Made by a program: the position numbers and the translations under genes. The notes beneath the pieces were generated by a model. That model did no database searches. It was not told where the DNA came from and saw nothing but the letters and a program-made list of their open reading frames with translations. Shown here in pieces: positions 37,246-50,000 of a stretch of 64,000 nucleotides of DNA. Each line of letters opens with the position of its first letter. The stretch's first letter is position 1. This DNA comes from Sphingomonadaceae bacterium OTU29LAMAA1 (GTDB taxonomy: Bacteria > Pseudomonadota > Alphaproteobacteria > Sphingomonadales > Sphingomonadaceae), in contig CP099617.1 in the NCBI GenBank assembly GCA_024072375.1, positions 2,398,001 to 2,462,000 on the forward strand, in the 5' to 3' direction.

Positions 37246-37706
37246 TGCATATCCGCCGCGACGATCCGGCAGCGCCCTACGTCGCGGCTTTGCTGGCGCA
37301 TCACCTGACCGAATTGCGCGGGAATATGGCGGAGTTCGCCTTCGCCCTCGACGCGACCGGGCTGGCGGCGCCGGAGGTGACGTTCTGGACGGCATGGCGC
37401 GGCGAAACGCTGGTCGGTTTCGTCGCGCTGAAACAGCTCGATTCTGATCACGGCGAGCTGAAGTCGATGCGGGCCGCCCCCGAGGCGCGCGGCACAGGCG
37501 TCGGCCGCGCGCTGCTCGCCCATGTCGTCGAGGAGGCGCAGGCGCGCGGCTACGGCCGGTTGAGTCTGGAAACCGGCACGGCCGATCTGCACGCGTCCGC
37601 CGTCGCGCTATACCGCAGTGCCGGCTTCATCGACACGAATGCCTTCGCGGACTATCGCCCCAGTCCGCACAACCAGTTCCTCACCCTTTCTCTTCGGGAG
37701 TCCTGA
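37245..37706 (+). CDS. GNAT family N-acetyltransferase
   Basis: 153 residues. The acetyl-CoA loop is seen in KSMRAAPEARGTGVGRALLAHVVEEA (R/Q-x-x-G-x-G/A), followed by LSLETG and ALYRSAGF. Resembles YsnE-type acetyltransferases acting on amino groups of small molecules or proteins. The start overlaps the carboxypeptidase stop (TGATG) and the stop overlaps the gpmA start, so the three genes are coupled. Confidence 0.92.
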   Translation: MHIRRDDPAAPYVAALLAHHLTELRGNMAEFAFALDATGLAAPEVTFWTAWRGETLVGFVALKQLDSDHGELKSMRAAPEARGTGVGRALLAHVVEEAQARGYGRLSLETGTADLHASAVALYRSAGFIDTNAFADYRPSPHNQFLTLSLRES

Positions 37707-38392
37707 TGCCTCGCCTCGTCCTGATCCGCCACGGCCAGTCCAGCTGGAACCTCGAAAACCGCTTCACCGGCTGGTGGGACGTCGACGTCACCGAAAAGGG
37801 TGCGGCGGAGGCCCGCGCGGCGGGCGAGCTGATGGCGGCGAAGGGCCTCGATTTCGACATGACGTTCACGTCGTTGCAGACGCGCGCGATCAAGACGCTC
37901 AATCTGGCGCTGGAAGCGATGGGCCGGCTGTGGCTGCCGACCGAAAAGGACTGGCGCCTGAATGAGCGGCATTACGGCGGCCTGACCGGGCTCGACAAGG
38001 CGGAGACCGCGGCGAAGCATGGCGACGAACAGGTACATATCTGGCGCCGCAGCTTCGACATTCCGCCGCCGGTACTGGAGGCGGGCAGCGAATATGATCT
38101 GTCGCAGGATCGCCGCTATGCCGGCATCGCCATTCCGTCGACAGAGAGCCTGAAGGACACGATCGACCGCGTCCTGCCCTATTACGAGGAGCGGATCGCA
38201 CCGCTGCTGCGCGAAGGGCAGCGGGTGCTGATCTCGGCGCACGGCAATTCGTTGCGTGCATTGGTGAAGCACCTGTCGAACATTCCCGACGATGAAATCA
38301 CCGGACTGGAGATTCCGACCGGTCAGCCGATCGTCTACGAACTGGACGGTTCGCTTGTGGCGACGGATCGCTATTATCTGAGCGAACGCTGA
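37706..38392 (+). CDS. gpmA: 2,3-bisphosphoglycerate-dependent phosphoglycerate mutase
   Basis: 228 residues. Interconverts 3- and 2-phosphoglycerate in glycolysis. The phosphohistidine motif LVLIRHGQSSWN has H9, and NERHYGGLTGL, SESLKDT-like STESLKDTIDRVLPYY, and HGNSLRALVKHL complete the site. Overlaps the GNAT gene by 1 nt (TGATG), giving an operon of peptidase-acetyltransferase-mutase. Confidence 0.96.
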   Translation: MPRLVLIRHGQSSWNLENRFTGWWDVDVTEKGAAEARAAGELMAAKGLDFDMTFTSLQTRAIKTLNLALEAMGRLWLPTEKDWRLNERHYGGLTGLDKAETAAKHGDEQVHIWRRSFDIPPPVLEAGSEYDLSQDRRYAGIAIPSTESLKDTIDRVLPYYEERIAPLLREGQRVLISAHGNSLRALVKHLSNIPDDEITGLEIPTGQPIVYELDGSLVATDRYYLSER

Positions 38393-38404
38393 GCTTCACC
38401 CACC

Positions 38405-38422
38405 GGGCAACTCAAGTTGCCC
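38405..38422 (+). terminator. Hairpin between gpmA and purE
   Basis: GGGCAACT-CA-AGTTGCCC, an 8-bp perfect stem followed by a pyrimidine-rich tail, 12 nt after the gpmA stop. Probably an intrinsic terminator or attenuator; the tail is C-rich rather than U-rich, so confidence is moderate. Confidence 0.5.
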
Positions 38423-38451
38423 TCCCCTTCCTCCCCCGCTAGGTGCGCGCG

Positions 38452-38934
38452 ATGGAATATCCGCTGGTCGGCATCATCATGGGCTCGACGTCCGACTGGG
38501 AGACGATGCAGGGCGCGGCGGACGTGCTGGCCGAACTTGGCGTGCCGCATGAGACCAGGGTCGTCTCGGCGCATCGTACCCCCGACCGGCTATACGATTA
38601 TACGAAGACCGCGGCGGATCGTGGGCTGAAAGTGGTGATCGCAGGTGCCGGCGGCGCGGCGCACCTGCCGGGCATGGCGGCGGCGATGACGCATTTGCCG
38701 GTGCTGGGCGTGCCGGTGCAGAGCAAGGCGTTGAAGGGGCAGGATTCGCTGCTGTCGATCGTGCAGATGCCCGCGGGCATTCCGGTCGGCTGCCTCGCGA
38801 TCGGCAAGGCCGGCGCGATCAATGCCGGACTGCTCGCTGCGGCGATTCTCGCCACCAGCGACGAAGCGCTCTCGCAGCGGCTGCAGGCGTGGCGGCAGAA
38901 GCAGACCGACGCGGTCGCCACCGAACCGGCATGA
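38452..38934 (+). CDS. purE: N5-carboxyaminoimidazole ribonucleotide mutase
   Basis: 160 residues. Rearranges N5-CAIR to CAIR in purine synthesis. Motifs: [13 protein letters not shown] (substrate phosphate loop), [53 protein letters not shown]. The ATG at 38452 is preferred over GTG at 38443. The stop overlaps the purK ATG (ATGA). Confidence 0.96.
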   Translation: MEYPLVGIIMGSTSDWETMQGAADVLAELGVPHETRVVSAHRTPDRLYDYTKTAADRGLKVVIAGAGGAAHLPGMAAAMTHLPVLGVPVQSKALKGQDSLLSIVQMPAGIPVGCLAIGKAGAINAGLLAAAILATSDEALSQRLQAWRQKQTDAVATEPA

Positions 38935-39989
38935 TGCTGAAGCCCGGCAGCACGATCGGCATTCTCGGCGGCGGACAATTGGGCCGTATGCTCGGGGTGG
39001 CGGCGGCGCAGCTCGGCTATCGCACGCACGTGCTCGCGCCCGACCGCGAGAGCGTCGCGGCGCAGACCGCATCCAGCATGACGCGGGCGGATTATCACAA
39101 CCGCATCGTCCTCGCCGATTTCGCCGCGTCGTGCGACGTCGTCACCTACGAATTCGAGAATATCGCGCTGGCGCCGGTCGAATGGCTGGCGGAACGCGTG
39201 CCGGTCCACCCCCACCCGCGCGCGCTGGCGGCGGCGCAGGAGCGGATCGCCGAAAAGCGCTTCGTCGAGCACGTCGGTGGCCGCCCGGCGCGCTGGGCCG
39301 CGGTCGACAGCCGCGAATCGCTGGAGGTGGCGCTGGCCCATGTCGGCACGCCCGCGGTGCTGAAGACCGCACGCTTCGGTTATGACGGCAAGGGACAGGT
39401 GCGGTTGCACACACCTGCCGATGCGGATGCGGCGTGGGAGGCGATCGGCGGTCCGGCGGTGCTGGAGGCGTTCGTCACATTCAGCCACGAATTCTCGATC
39501 CTGATCGCGCGCGCACAGGATGGCGCGACGGTGCGCTACGACCCGCCGCATAACGTCCACGTCGACGCGATCCTGCGCACCTCGACCGTGCCCGCTCCGC
39601 GCGACATCCTGGGTCAGGCGGAAGAGGCGACCGCCCTCGCCTGTCGCATCGCCGCCGAGCTGGACTACGTGGGCGTGCTGGCATGCGAATTCTTTGCGAC
39701 CGCCGACGGCCCCGTGTTCAACGAGATGGCGCCGCGCGTGCACAATTCGGGGCATTGGACGATCGAGGGCGCGGAAACCTCGCAATTCGAAAACCACATC
39801 CGCGCGATCTGCGGCCTCCCGCTCGGCAGCACCGCGCTGACCGGGCGAACCGTCGCGCTCGAAAACCTGATCGGCGAGGATTCCTGGCAGCCGGCGCTGC
39901 GCGAGCCGGGCGCGCATCTGCATCTTTACGGCAAGGGCACGGCGCGCCCCGGACGCAAGATGGGACACATCACCCGCATCGTGCGGTAG
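38931..39989 (+). CDS. purK: 5-(carboxyamino)imidazole ribonucleotide synthase
   Basis: 352 residues of the ATP-grasp fold; makes N5-CAIR from AIR, bicarbonate and ATP. N-terminal [21 protein letters not shown], then [63 protein letters not shown]. The start overlaps purE by 4 nt, as usual. Confidence 0.96.
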   Translation: MMLKPGSTIGILGGGQLGRMLGVAAAQLGYRTHVLAPDRESVAAQTASSMTRADYHNRIVLADFAASCDVVTYEFENIALAPVEWLAERVPVHPHPRALAAAQERIAEKRFVEHVGGRPARWAAVDSRESLEVALAHVGTPAVLKTARFGYDGKGQVRLHTPADADAAWEAIGGPAVLEAFVTFSHEFSILIARAQDGATVRYDPPHNVHVDAILRTSTVPAPRDILGQAEEATALACRIAAELDYVGVLACEFFATADGPVFNEMAPRVHNSGHWTIEGAETSQFENHIRAICGLPLGSTALTGRTVALENLIGEDSWQPALREPGAHLHLYGKGTARPGRKMGHITRIVR

Positions 39990-40012
39990 CACGCATGTCG
40001 CGCACCGTTTAC

Positions 40013-40882
40013 TCAGGGCGCGGGAACGAGCGAATCGGTTCCTTTGATCGCGACTGCCCAGCGATATACCGCATCAGCAACGTACATGCGAAATTGCGCC
40101 GGATCGAAATAGACCTTTTTCGCACGACCGACACAGACGAGCCCACCGCCGACGATCGATGCTTCCAGGTTGCCGATCAGGTCGGCGCGTTGGGTTCGCA
40201 CCAGACGCAACGATCGTTCGGGCTGCATCCGGACCAGACATACGGCGATCTCGAAATACCGGCGGTCGACCGGTAAGCGATAACGCGCGAGCGGGATCTC
40301 GCGTGCATCGAACCGCCGTTGCACGACCGGATCAGCCGTTTGCGCCCTAGTCATAGTCAGTCCCGGCGCGAAAATCTGGAGGGCGCGAAGGTACATTGCG
40401 CCGCGATCATAATAACTTGGATCGTAATGCTTGCCGTCGATCGCGGCGAGGCCGTGCAGCCGCGCGAGTTGCGGGTCCTGCGCGCAGGTCGAACGCAGGC
40501 CGACGAAACGACCTTGCCAGAAGCGCTGCCCGGCGCCGTTGATGGGGCCATCCAGTGCCCGGCGCAGCGCGTCGCGCGCCGCGGGCTTCGCGTTGAGTTC
40601 CGGCGTGACCGCGCATCGTGCAAACCGCTCCGACATCGCGAAGATGCCGTTGCTGGCATTGGCGCTGTAACCGGTCCGATTGGTGCCCATGGTCCGATGC
40701 GTCACCGGTGCCTCGGGATCGTTGAGATCGAGATCCCGCAACCCATTCACCACGATATCGTCGGTGGGCGGTGTCGGCGTTCCGGATACGGCGCCCGGGG
40801 TTGTCGGCACCTGTGCACCAGCCGCTGCGGTCACGCCCAGCGTTACAACGCCTGCCGCCCTTACGATGTACCTAAGCGTCAT
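40013..40882 (-). CDS. Hypothetical secreted protein
   Basis: 289 residues with a signal peptide (VRAAGVVTLGVTAAAGAQ). The mature N-terminus is Pro/Thr-rich (VPTTPGAVSGTPTPPTDDIVVNG), followed by a helical region (MSERFARCAVTPELNAKPAARDALRRAL). I know no family; several aromatic residues and four cysteines (ARC, RSTC, AVC, LVC) could form disulfides. The ATG at 40882 is set by the signal peptide. It is convergent with purK across 23 nt. Confidence 0.72.
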   Translation of the reverse strand: MTLRYIVRAAGVVTLGVTAAAGAQVPTTPGAVSGTPTPPTDDIVVNGLRDLDLNDPEAPVTHRTMGTNRTGYSANASNGIFAMSERFARCAVTPELNAKPAARDALRRALDGPINGAGQRFWQGRFVGLRSTCAQDPQLARLHGLAAIDGKHYDPSYYDRGAMYLRALQIFAPGLTMTRAQTADPVVQRRFDAREIPLARYRLPVDRRYFEIAVCLVRMQPERSLRLVRTQRADLIGNLEASIVGGGLVCVGRAKKVYFDPAQFRMYVADAVYRWAVAIKGTDSLVPAP

Positions 40883-41024
40883 ACATCCCGATACCACTGC
40901 CTCGTCATGTAGCATGACAGGTCGAGGCCCGCGCGTCGAACATGACCCTGCGACGCGCATCGGGCATCCTCCATTCCGATGCCAGCGATCGATCGGCCGC
41001 GAAGCGGCGCCCCGGAAACCGTCA

Positions 41025-41054
41025 CGGCCCGCCTCCTCGTCAGGAGACGGGCCG
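41025..41054 (-). terminator. Stem-loop in the 41.0 kb gap
   Basis: CGGCCCG-CCTCCT...AGGAG-A-CGGGCCG, an imperfect 30-nt hairpin 33 nt downstream of the small gene at 41088. No clear U-run. The rest of the 205-nt gap (40883-41087) shows nothing else I can support. Confidence 0.35.
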
Positions 41055-41087
41055 CGCATGCGCTACGATCGGCGGTTGCCGATCGGA

Positions 41088-41387
41088 TCAACCCGTGCGC
41101 TTGCCCGACAGCGGGAAGCTGCCGAACGCGCCGGCGCCGACCGTGCCGGTCAGCGTGTCGCCCTCCGCCGTCGCTTCGCAATCGAGCGTCATCGGCATCG
41201 GCACGGTCATCTGCTGCTTCCAGGTGATCGTGTTGCCCGAGACTTCCCCGGTCACGTCGCTCGAGCCCATCGCACCCGATGCGGTGCCGGTGAAGGTCGA
41301 CCCGTCGCTGTTCACGGTCAGGGTCAGGTTCTGGTCGCCCAGCGGCGATTTAACGGTGCAGTCCCAGCTGCCATCGACATCGGCCAT
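41088..41387 (-). CDS. Small hypothetical protein, M16-linked
   Basis: 99 residues, without signal peptide, beta-rich: DGSWDCTVKSPLGDQNLTLTVNSDG, TASGAMGSSDVTGEVSGNTITW, then FPLSGKRTG. The alternating pattern looks like a small beta barrel, such as those binding lipids or fatty acids, but no family is certain. The ATG at 41387 has AAGGAG 7 nt upstream. It follows the M16 peptidase by 11 nt on the same strand and is probably cotranscribed. Confidence 0.7.
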   Translation of the reverse strand: MADVDGSWDCTVKSPLGDQNLTLTVNSDGSTFTGTASGAMGSSDVTGEVSGNTITWKQQMTVPMPMTLDCEATAEGDTLTGTVGAGAFGSFPLSGKRTG

Positions 41388-41398
41388 TGCCACTCTCC

Positions 41399-44242
41399 TT
41401 ACTTCGCTGCGGTCACGGCACCGGCAGAACCGCCGGCCACCGCACTTGCCGGCACGACCTCGACCGGCAGGCCAAGGGTGTCAAGCTGCGGCTTCACCTT
41501 GGCCGCGTCACCGACGACGACCCAGGTTATCCGCTTGGCATCCAACGCACTCTGGATCGCGGAGTTCAGCTGCGGCAGCGTGTAGCCACGATAGCGCGCG
41601 GTCAGCGTTGTCTGGTAATCGTCGGGGCGCTTGTACAGGTCGTTGCTCTGCATCGCCGCGAGTACCGCGTCCGACGTTTCGTACGTGCCGGGCAGCGCGT
41701 TGATGGCGCCGTTGATCGCACGCTTGAACTCGACCTCGGTCATCGGCTCCTTGCCGAGGAACGCTACGACATCCTCCCGTGCCGATGCGAGCGAGGGGCC
41801 GGTCTTGTCCGCCTGCACCGGCGCGGACAGGATGAACGGCGCGGCATATTCCGCGGTCTGGAAGCGGCCATTGGCGCCATAGGACCAATGCTTGTTCTCG
41901 CGCAGGTCCATATTCAGCCGGCCGAGGAAGCTGCCGCCCAGCGCGTCGTTGGCGGTAGCGACCGGCAGCAGGTCCTGCGTGCCCTTGAGGGTGGTCGGGA
42001 TCACACCGACGATCACCGACTGCGGGCTGTCGGGCCGATCGATCAGCTTGATCGCGGGCACGGCCGGACGCTGGGCGACGGCGAAGTTCTTGGTGCCGGC
42101 CGTGCCGGTCGCCGTCCAGTCGCCGAGCGCCGCGTTCAGCGCCGCGGTCACCTCGGCGAGGGGGCGATCGCTGGTGACGAACAGCTTTGCCTTGTCCGGC
42201 CGCAGCCAGGCCTGCCGATAGGCGATCAGGTCGGCGCGGGTCAGCGCCGCCACTGCCCGCGGGTCGCCGCCACCCTGCGCTTTGGCATAGGGGAAGTCGG
42301 GGCCGTAGGTGACCTGCGGCACGACACGGCCGATCAGGCCCATCGGATTGGTCAATTCCTGCTGGATGCCAGCAAGCGTCTGCGTCTTGACGCGGGCCAG
42401 CTCCGCTTCGTCGAACGCGGGATTGCGGGCGATGTCCGCGAACAGCGTCAGGGCCGGCATCAGATTGGCGCTTGGGACCTGCATCGACATCGTCGTACGA
42501 TCGAGACTGCTGCCTGTGCCGATCTCCGCGCCCAGCCTTTCCTTCGCCTCGGCCAGCTGGATCGAGTTCAGGCTGGTCGTCCCTTCATCGAGCATCGCCA
42601 GCGTCAGCCCCTGCGTGCCGAGCTTGCCCGCGACGTCGGCGGCGGTACCGGCATCGAAGCTCAAGACCGCCTGCGTCACCGGCACCGCGGTGCGTTGCGC
42701 GTAGACGACCTCGATCCCGTTGTTCAGCCGGGTACGCTGCACCGCCGGGAAGGTCAGCCCGGTGAGCGCACCGACGGCCGGCAGCGGCCCGCGCGTGCCC
42801 TTCACCGGCGTCTCGGGCGCAGCCTTTACCGCGACCGGTGGTGGCACGGTCGCCTCCGCATAGGCTTCGCGCGCACCCTGTTCGACGGTCAGCGCGTAGG
42901 CCGGACGACCGAGCCACTTGTCGGCGGCGGCCTTGACCGTGGCGGGTGTCTGCGCAGCGAGGCGGGCGAGACGGGTCTTGTAGAAGCCGGGATCGTTGTA
43001 GAACAACGCACCTTGCGCCAGCGCGACCGCCTTGCCGCCGAAACCGCCGACCGATTCCAACCCGCCGATCGTGCCGGCGACGCGTGTGGTCACTACGCGG
43101 CTGACCTCGTCCTGCGTCGGGCCGTTCTTCAGGAAGTCCGCGAGGATCGCGTCGATACGCGCCTCGACCAGTTTGGGGTCGATGCCCGGCTTGACGATCG
43201 CGCGGATGCCGAAGTTGCTGACCTCGGCTCCGCCACCGGCATAGGCCGACACGTTGACCGCCAGCTTCTCCTGCTTGACGAGGATGTTGTCGAGCCGGCT
43301 GGAGGCAAGGCCGCCGAGCACCGTCGCCGCTACGTCGAGTGCCGCGGCATCGGGCGCGTTGCCGCCGGGGATCGCCCAGTTGCGCGACACCATCACCGCG
43401 GCGACGCGATCCTTGATCGTCTCCGCCTTGGGCGCGGCGAGCGTGGGCACCGGCGCGGGGCGCTTGACGCTCTTCGGGCCCGCCTTGATCGCGCCGAAAT
43501 ACTTTTCGACCAGCGGCCGTGCGGTGGCGACATCGACGTCGCCGGCGAGCACCAGCACCGCGTTGTTCGGGCCGTAATTGGCAGTGAACCAGTTCTTCAC
43601 GGTCTGCAGCGACGCCGCATCCAGATCGGCCATCGACCCGATCGTGTCATGACCATAAGGGTGATCGGCGGGGAACAGCCCCTCGGTCACCTTGTAGCGA
43701 ACCAGGCCATAGGGCTGGTTGTCGCCCTGCCGCTTCTCGTTCTGGACGACGCCGCGCTGCTCGTCGAGCTTCGCCTGCGTGATCGCGCCGAGCAGATAGC
43801 CCATGCGGTCGCTTTCCAGGAACAGCGCCCGGTCGAGCGCCCCGGTCGGCACCGTCTCGAAATAGTTGGTGCGGTCGAGGTTGGTAGTGCCGTTGAAGTC
43901 AGTCGCGCCGACCTGCTTCAGAGGTTCGAAGAAGTCGTCGGGCGCATTCTCCGACCCGTTGAACATCAGATGTTCGAACAGATGCGCGAAGCCGGTCGAC
44001 CCCTTCGGCTCGTGCTTCGCGCCGACGTCGTACCACACGCTGACCGCCACGACGGGCGCCTTGCGGTCGGTATGGACGATGACGCGCAGGCCGTTCTTCA
44101 GCGTGAACTGCTGGTAAGGGATGTCCACCGACTTGACGAGCGCCGACACCGGCGCGGCTTTGATGGCGGCCGCGGTCTGGGCGTGCAGCGGCGCGACGAG
44201 CGCGATCGATGCGACGCCGGCAAGCGCGAGAAGCTTCGTCAT
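41399..44242 (-). CDS. M16 family zinc peptidase (pitrilysin-type), periplasmic
   Basis: 947 residues with a signal peptide (MTKLLALAGVASIALVAPLHA). Two homologous halves: the first has the inverted zinc motif HLFEH (H87, E90, H91), the second lacks it, as normal for M16 dimers in one chain. Such enzymes degrade peptides enclosed in a chamber, including signal peptides or colicin-like peptides. The ATG at 44242 is set by the signal peptide. It is divergent from clpB, whose promoter region it shares, and followed by the small gene at 41088. Confidence 0.95.
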   Translation of the reverse strand: MTKLLALAGVASIALVAPLHAQTAAAIKAAPVSALVKSVDIPYQQFTLKNGLRVIVHTDRKAPVVAVSVWYDVGAKHEPKGSTGFAHLFEHLMFNGSENAPDDFFEPLKQVGATDFNGTTNLDRTNYFETVPTGALDRALFLESDRMGYLLGAITQAKLDEQRGVVQNEKRQGDNQPYGLVRYKVTEGLFPADHPYGHDTIGSMADLDAASLQTVKNWFTANYGPNNAVLVLAGDVDVATARPLVEKYFGAIKAGPKSVKRPAPVPTLAAPKAETIKDRVAAVMVSRNWAIPGGNAPDAAALDVAATVLGGLASSRLDNILVKQEKLAVNVSAYAGGGAEVSNFGIRAIVKPGIDPKLVEARIDAILADFLKNGPTQDEVSRVVTTRVAGTIGGLESVGGFGGKAVALAQGALFYNDPGFYKTRLARLAAQTPATVKAAADKWLGRPAYALTVEQGAREAYAEATVPPPVAVKAAPETPVKGTRGPLPAVGALTGLTFPAVQRTRLNNGIEVVYAQRTAVPVTQAVLSFDAGTAADVAGKLGTQGLTLAMLDEGTTSLNSIQLAEAKERLGAEIGTGSSLDRTTMSMQVPSANLMPALTLFADIARNPAFDEAELARVKTQTLAGIQQELTNPMGLIGRVVPQVTYGPDFPYAKAQGGGDPRAVAALTRADLIAYRQAWLRPDKAKLFVTSDRPLAEVTAALNAALGDWTATGTAGTKNFAVAQRPAVPAIKLIDRPDSPQSVIVGVIPTTLKGTQDLLPVATANDALGGSFLGRLNMDLRENKHWSYGANGRFQTAEYAAPFILSAPVQADKTGPSLASAREDVVAFLGKEPMTEVEFKRAINGAINALPGTYETSDAVLAAMQSNDLYKRPDDYQTTLTARYRGYTLPQLNSAIQSALDAKRITWVVVGDAAKVKPQLDTLGLPVEVVPASAVAGGSAGAVTAAK

Positions 44243-44358
44243 GGTGCAGGATCCCCGGTATGTCTTGAACGACTGTGCTGGTGGAGCATAACGGTGACGG
44301 TACCGCTGGCAAGCGACCGATACGGATTTGTTTTCGGCGATTTCGACGATCCGCCACA

Positions 44359-44386
44359 CTTGTGTTGCACAATGGCAACACTACAT
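44359..44386 (+). promoter_or_regulatory. Sigma-32-like clpB promoter with internal inverted repeat
   Basis: CTTG at 44359-44362 and CTACAT at 44381-44386 with an 18-nt spacer fit the alphaproteobacterial RpoH pattern (CTTG, N17-18, CCATNT). The spacer itself is an inverted repeat TGTTGC-N6-GCAACA. It lies 38 nt before the clpB ATG. Prediction only. Confidence 0.45.
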
Positions 44387-44423
44387 TCGGGCAATACTGA
44401 GATGAGGTTGGAGCAGGGCTGAT

Positions 44424-47003
<2,580 letters not shown>

Positions 47004-47036
47004 GGCCGGCGTTTCACATCGATCGCGAACAACAAA

Positions 47037-47064
47037 AAAGGAGCGGCCTTGCAGCCGCTCCTTT
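47037..47064. terminator. Bidirectional intrinsic terminator clpB/TonB receptor
   Basis: AAAGGAGCGGC-CTTGCA-GCCGCTCCTTT, an 11-bp perfect stem with a 6-nt loop, with an A-run before (47034-47039) and a T-run after. It lies between the stop codons of two convergent genes and works in both directions. Confidence 0.9.
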
Positions 47065-47088
47065 CTTTTGTTCCAGGCGTCCGAGCGC

Positions 47089-50000
47089 TTAGAAGTTCAC
47101 ACCGAACTGGACGCGAACGAAACGCGGCGTCTGGTAGGTGAGCGGCAGACCGTAGTTCGGCGACGGAGCGCCGGGACCAGTCGTACCCAGTTCCTGACGA
47201 TCGAACACGGCCTTGTCGTTCAGCAGGTTGAAGATCGACAAGCGAAGCTGTGCGTCGAATGCATCGGTCGGGATCTTCAGACCGACGTCCAGATTGACGG
47301 TCGTCTGCCAATCGTTTTCGAAGACACTGCCGCGCGGCGTCAAACGACCCGTAACGCCACCAACGTTGGTGTTGACGGTGTAAGGTCCCTGCGTCTGGAT
47401 GTTACCGGCAGCGTCGGTGATGCAGTAGAAGCCGGCGGCGCCATAGGCACCGGCATTACCGCCATCGACGCTGGTCGGCACGCGGCCGATGCAGCCGTAC
47501 TTGCGCGGTGACGTCGCCTGCACATTCAGGCCGACGTTGATCAGATCATTGATCTGATAGCTGCCATAGACCTTGATGTTGTGGGCGTTGTGCGTGGGCA
47601 GATAGCCATATGCACCGTTGACCAGCGCCGGATAGTCGAAGTTGGTGGTCAGGCCGGAGTCGGTCTGGCCGTTGTCCGAACGGACGCCGCCTTCGATGTT
47701 ACCGACGTTCTTCGAGTAGGTGTAGTTCGCCGCAAGGCTCCACACGCCATCGAACTCACGATCGAACGTAAAGGTCATCGCCTTGTAGCTACGCTTCGCC
47801 TTCGGCAGACCGATGTCGGCGGCAGTTAGCGTCACTTCGCGACCATCAAGGGCGCTGCCGTCGAGTACGACGGTAACGTCCTTGCCGGGGTTGAGCAGCG
47901 CATACTGGTGGGCACCGCTGAACGTGGCAAGGCAGGAAGCCAGTACAGTCCCCGTCTGCGTACGACGGCAATACGACTGCACGCCCGCATCGATGTACGC
48001 GTCCTCGAGCGACACACCGAGGTCACGCTGGGTGTAGAAAGCGCTGAACTTCATGCGAGCGCCCAGACGCTGCTCGAAACCGACCTGATATTCATCGGTC
48101 GACTGTGCGCTCAGATTCGAGCTGACCAGCGAAGCGAACGGCGGCGACGTGCCATCGCTGCGCACGACACAGTTCCGGACGCCACCGGCCGTCGGTTCGA
48201 TAGCCAGAGTAGGACAGGCGGTTGCCTGACTGCCGCTGATTGCGATCGGCGCGCCGTAAATTGGCGTGCTGTCGGAATTCACGCCCGCCAGAACATAATA
48301 CTGGTCGTAATCGAGCTCCGGACCAGCAAGACGAACGTTCGTGTTCGTGGCGACTGGCAAGAAGTAACGGTTGAACGAACCGAAGACCTTCGTGCGGCCA
48401 TCGCCGATCGGATCGAAGCTGGCGCTGATACGCGGCGCCCAGTTATCGCCAGAATTGAAGAACGTTTCGCCATCGGCGTTCTTGTTCGTAAAGCGATCGT
48501 TGCGAACGCCGGCCGTGATGTTCAGACGATTGCTGAACAGGATCCAGTTGTCCTGCAAGTAATAGGCTTCGCCCTTCGTGGTGAACAAACCACCGTTGCG
48601 GAAGAAGCGGCGATACACATACTGCGTGTTCGGGGTCGTTACCGTGCCGTCACCGTTCGGACCGGAGTTGGCGTAGACCAGCTGATAGTTGCCATTGGCA
48701 AGGGTTTCCGAGCGATCGCGCAGGTTCTCACGATCGTAACCGCCACGAATGTGATGGCTCCCGAGCAGGTTGAAGTACAGATCAGCATCCGCGCGATAGA
48801 ATTCGCGACGCGCTTCCTCGAAGGTCGAGTTCCCCGTCGGATTGCCGATCGATACCGTGCCACCACTACGCTGATCCGAAATCGACGGGAAATTCGGCGT
48901 CGATGACGTTGAATCGCCACGCTGATACGAACGACCATAGGCGGCCGACAGCGTCAGCCAGTCCGTGAATGTACCCGTGTAACGACCCACATAGTTCTCA
49001 CCGCCCCCGCGCGACACCGACGACGAGGCATAACGACCGGGCTGATTGGTGTTCGGGTTGTAACGCCCGCCGCTGGCAAGGGTGTAGGTTGCGTTGCCGA
49101 AGGTATCGTTGCGCGTCGTGCTTTCGGTATTGAAGTAGGTGAACTCCAACCGCTGACCATCGACGATCACCGCGTCGATTTTACCGCCGTAGAACGGGCT
49201 GTTGGTGGTTGAACGCGTGAAGCCGGTACCGGCAAGCGCAAGGCCTGCCGTGGCAGGACCCGGATAGGCGGCGCAGAGCGTCGTGTAGGTCGAGCAGCCG
49301 TTGGCGCCGGTAGTCGCGGCGGTGACGGTACCCGTCGAGCCAACGCCCGACACGATGTTACGGCTATTGTAGATACCGTAGAAGAACAGATGGTCCTTGA
49401 TGATCGGACCCGACAGCTGCGCGATGAATTCCTTGCGCTCGTTGAAGCGGGAATCGTTGTCCGTCGCATAGGTGTTGGGCGACTTGGCGCGCAGGTCGTC
49501 CGGCTCCCAGTTGAACGTCACGCCGCCGTGGAATTCATTCGAACCCGACTTGGTCGTCGCATTGACGAAACCGCCGGTGAAACGGCCGAATTCAGCGGGG
49601 ATGCCGCCCGTCTTCACTTCGACCGACTGATAGAAGTCGAACGGCACCGTGTTCGCACCGATACCGGTGGTGAAGTTGGTGATGTTCAGGCCGTTGATGT
49701 AGAACGTGTTCTCCGACACCGACGAACCGGCGATCGACGGCACGTTGCCGAAGGCAGGATCGCCCGTCTGCGTGCCCGGCGCAAGCAGAATGACCGAGGT
49801 GATGTCGCGCGCCACGGGAACGCGCGTCGCCAGCTCGCCGAGGTTGATCACGGCGCCGGTGGTGTTGCGGTTGAAGTCGACGGTCTGGACGCGACCGGCG
49901 GTCACGACGATGTCCCCGCCATCGGCGGAGGTGCTGGCCGAACCGGCCGGCGACAGCGTGAACTGGTTGGCGGCGCCAGCCTGGTTCAGGCCGACGTTGT

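Noticed and set aside
41387..44422. A 1011-codon open frame on the + strand
   Set aside because: It is the reverse of the M16 peptidase; in high-GC DNA antisense frames stay open. It is rich in Arg/Gly/His without family motifs, while the minus strand has a signal peptide and HLFEH.
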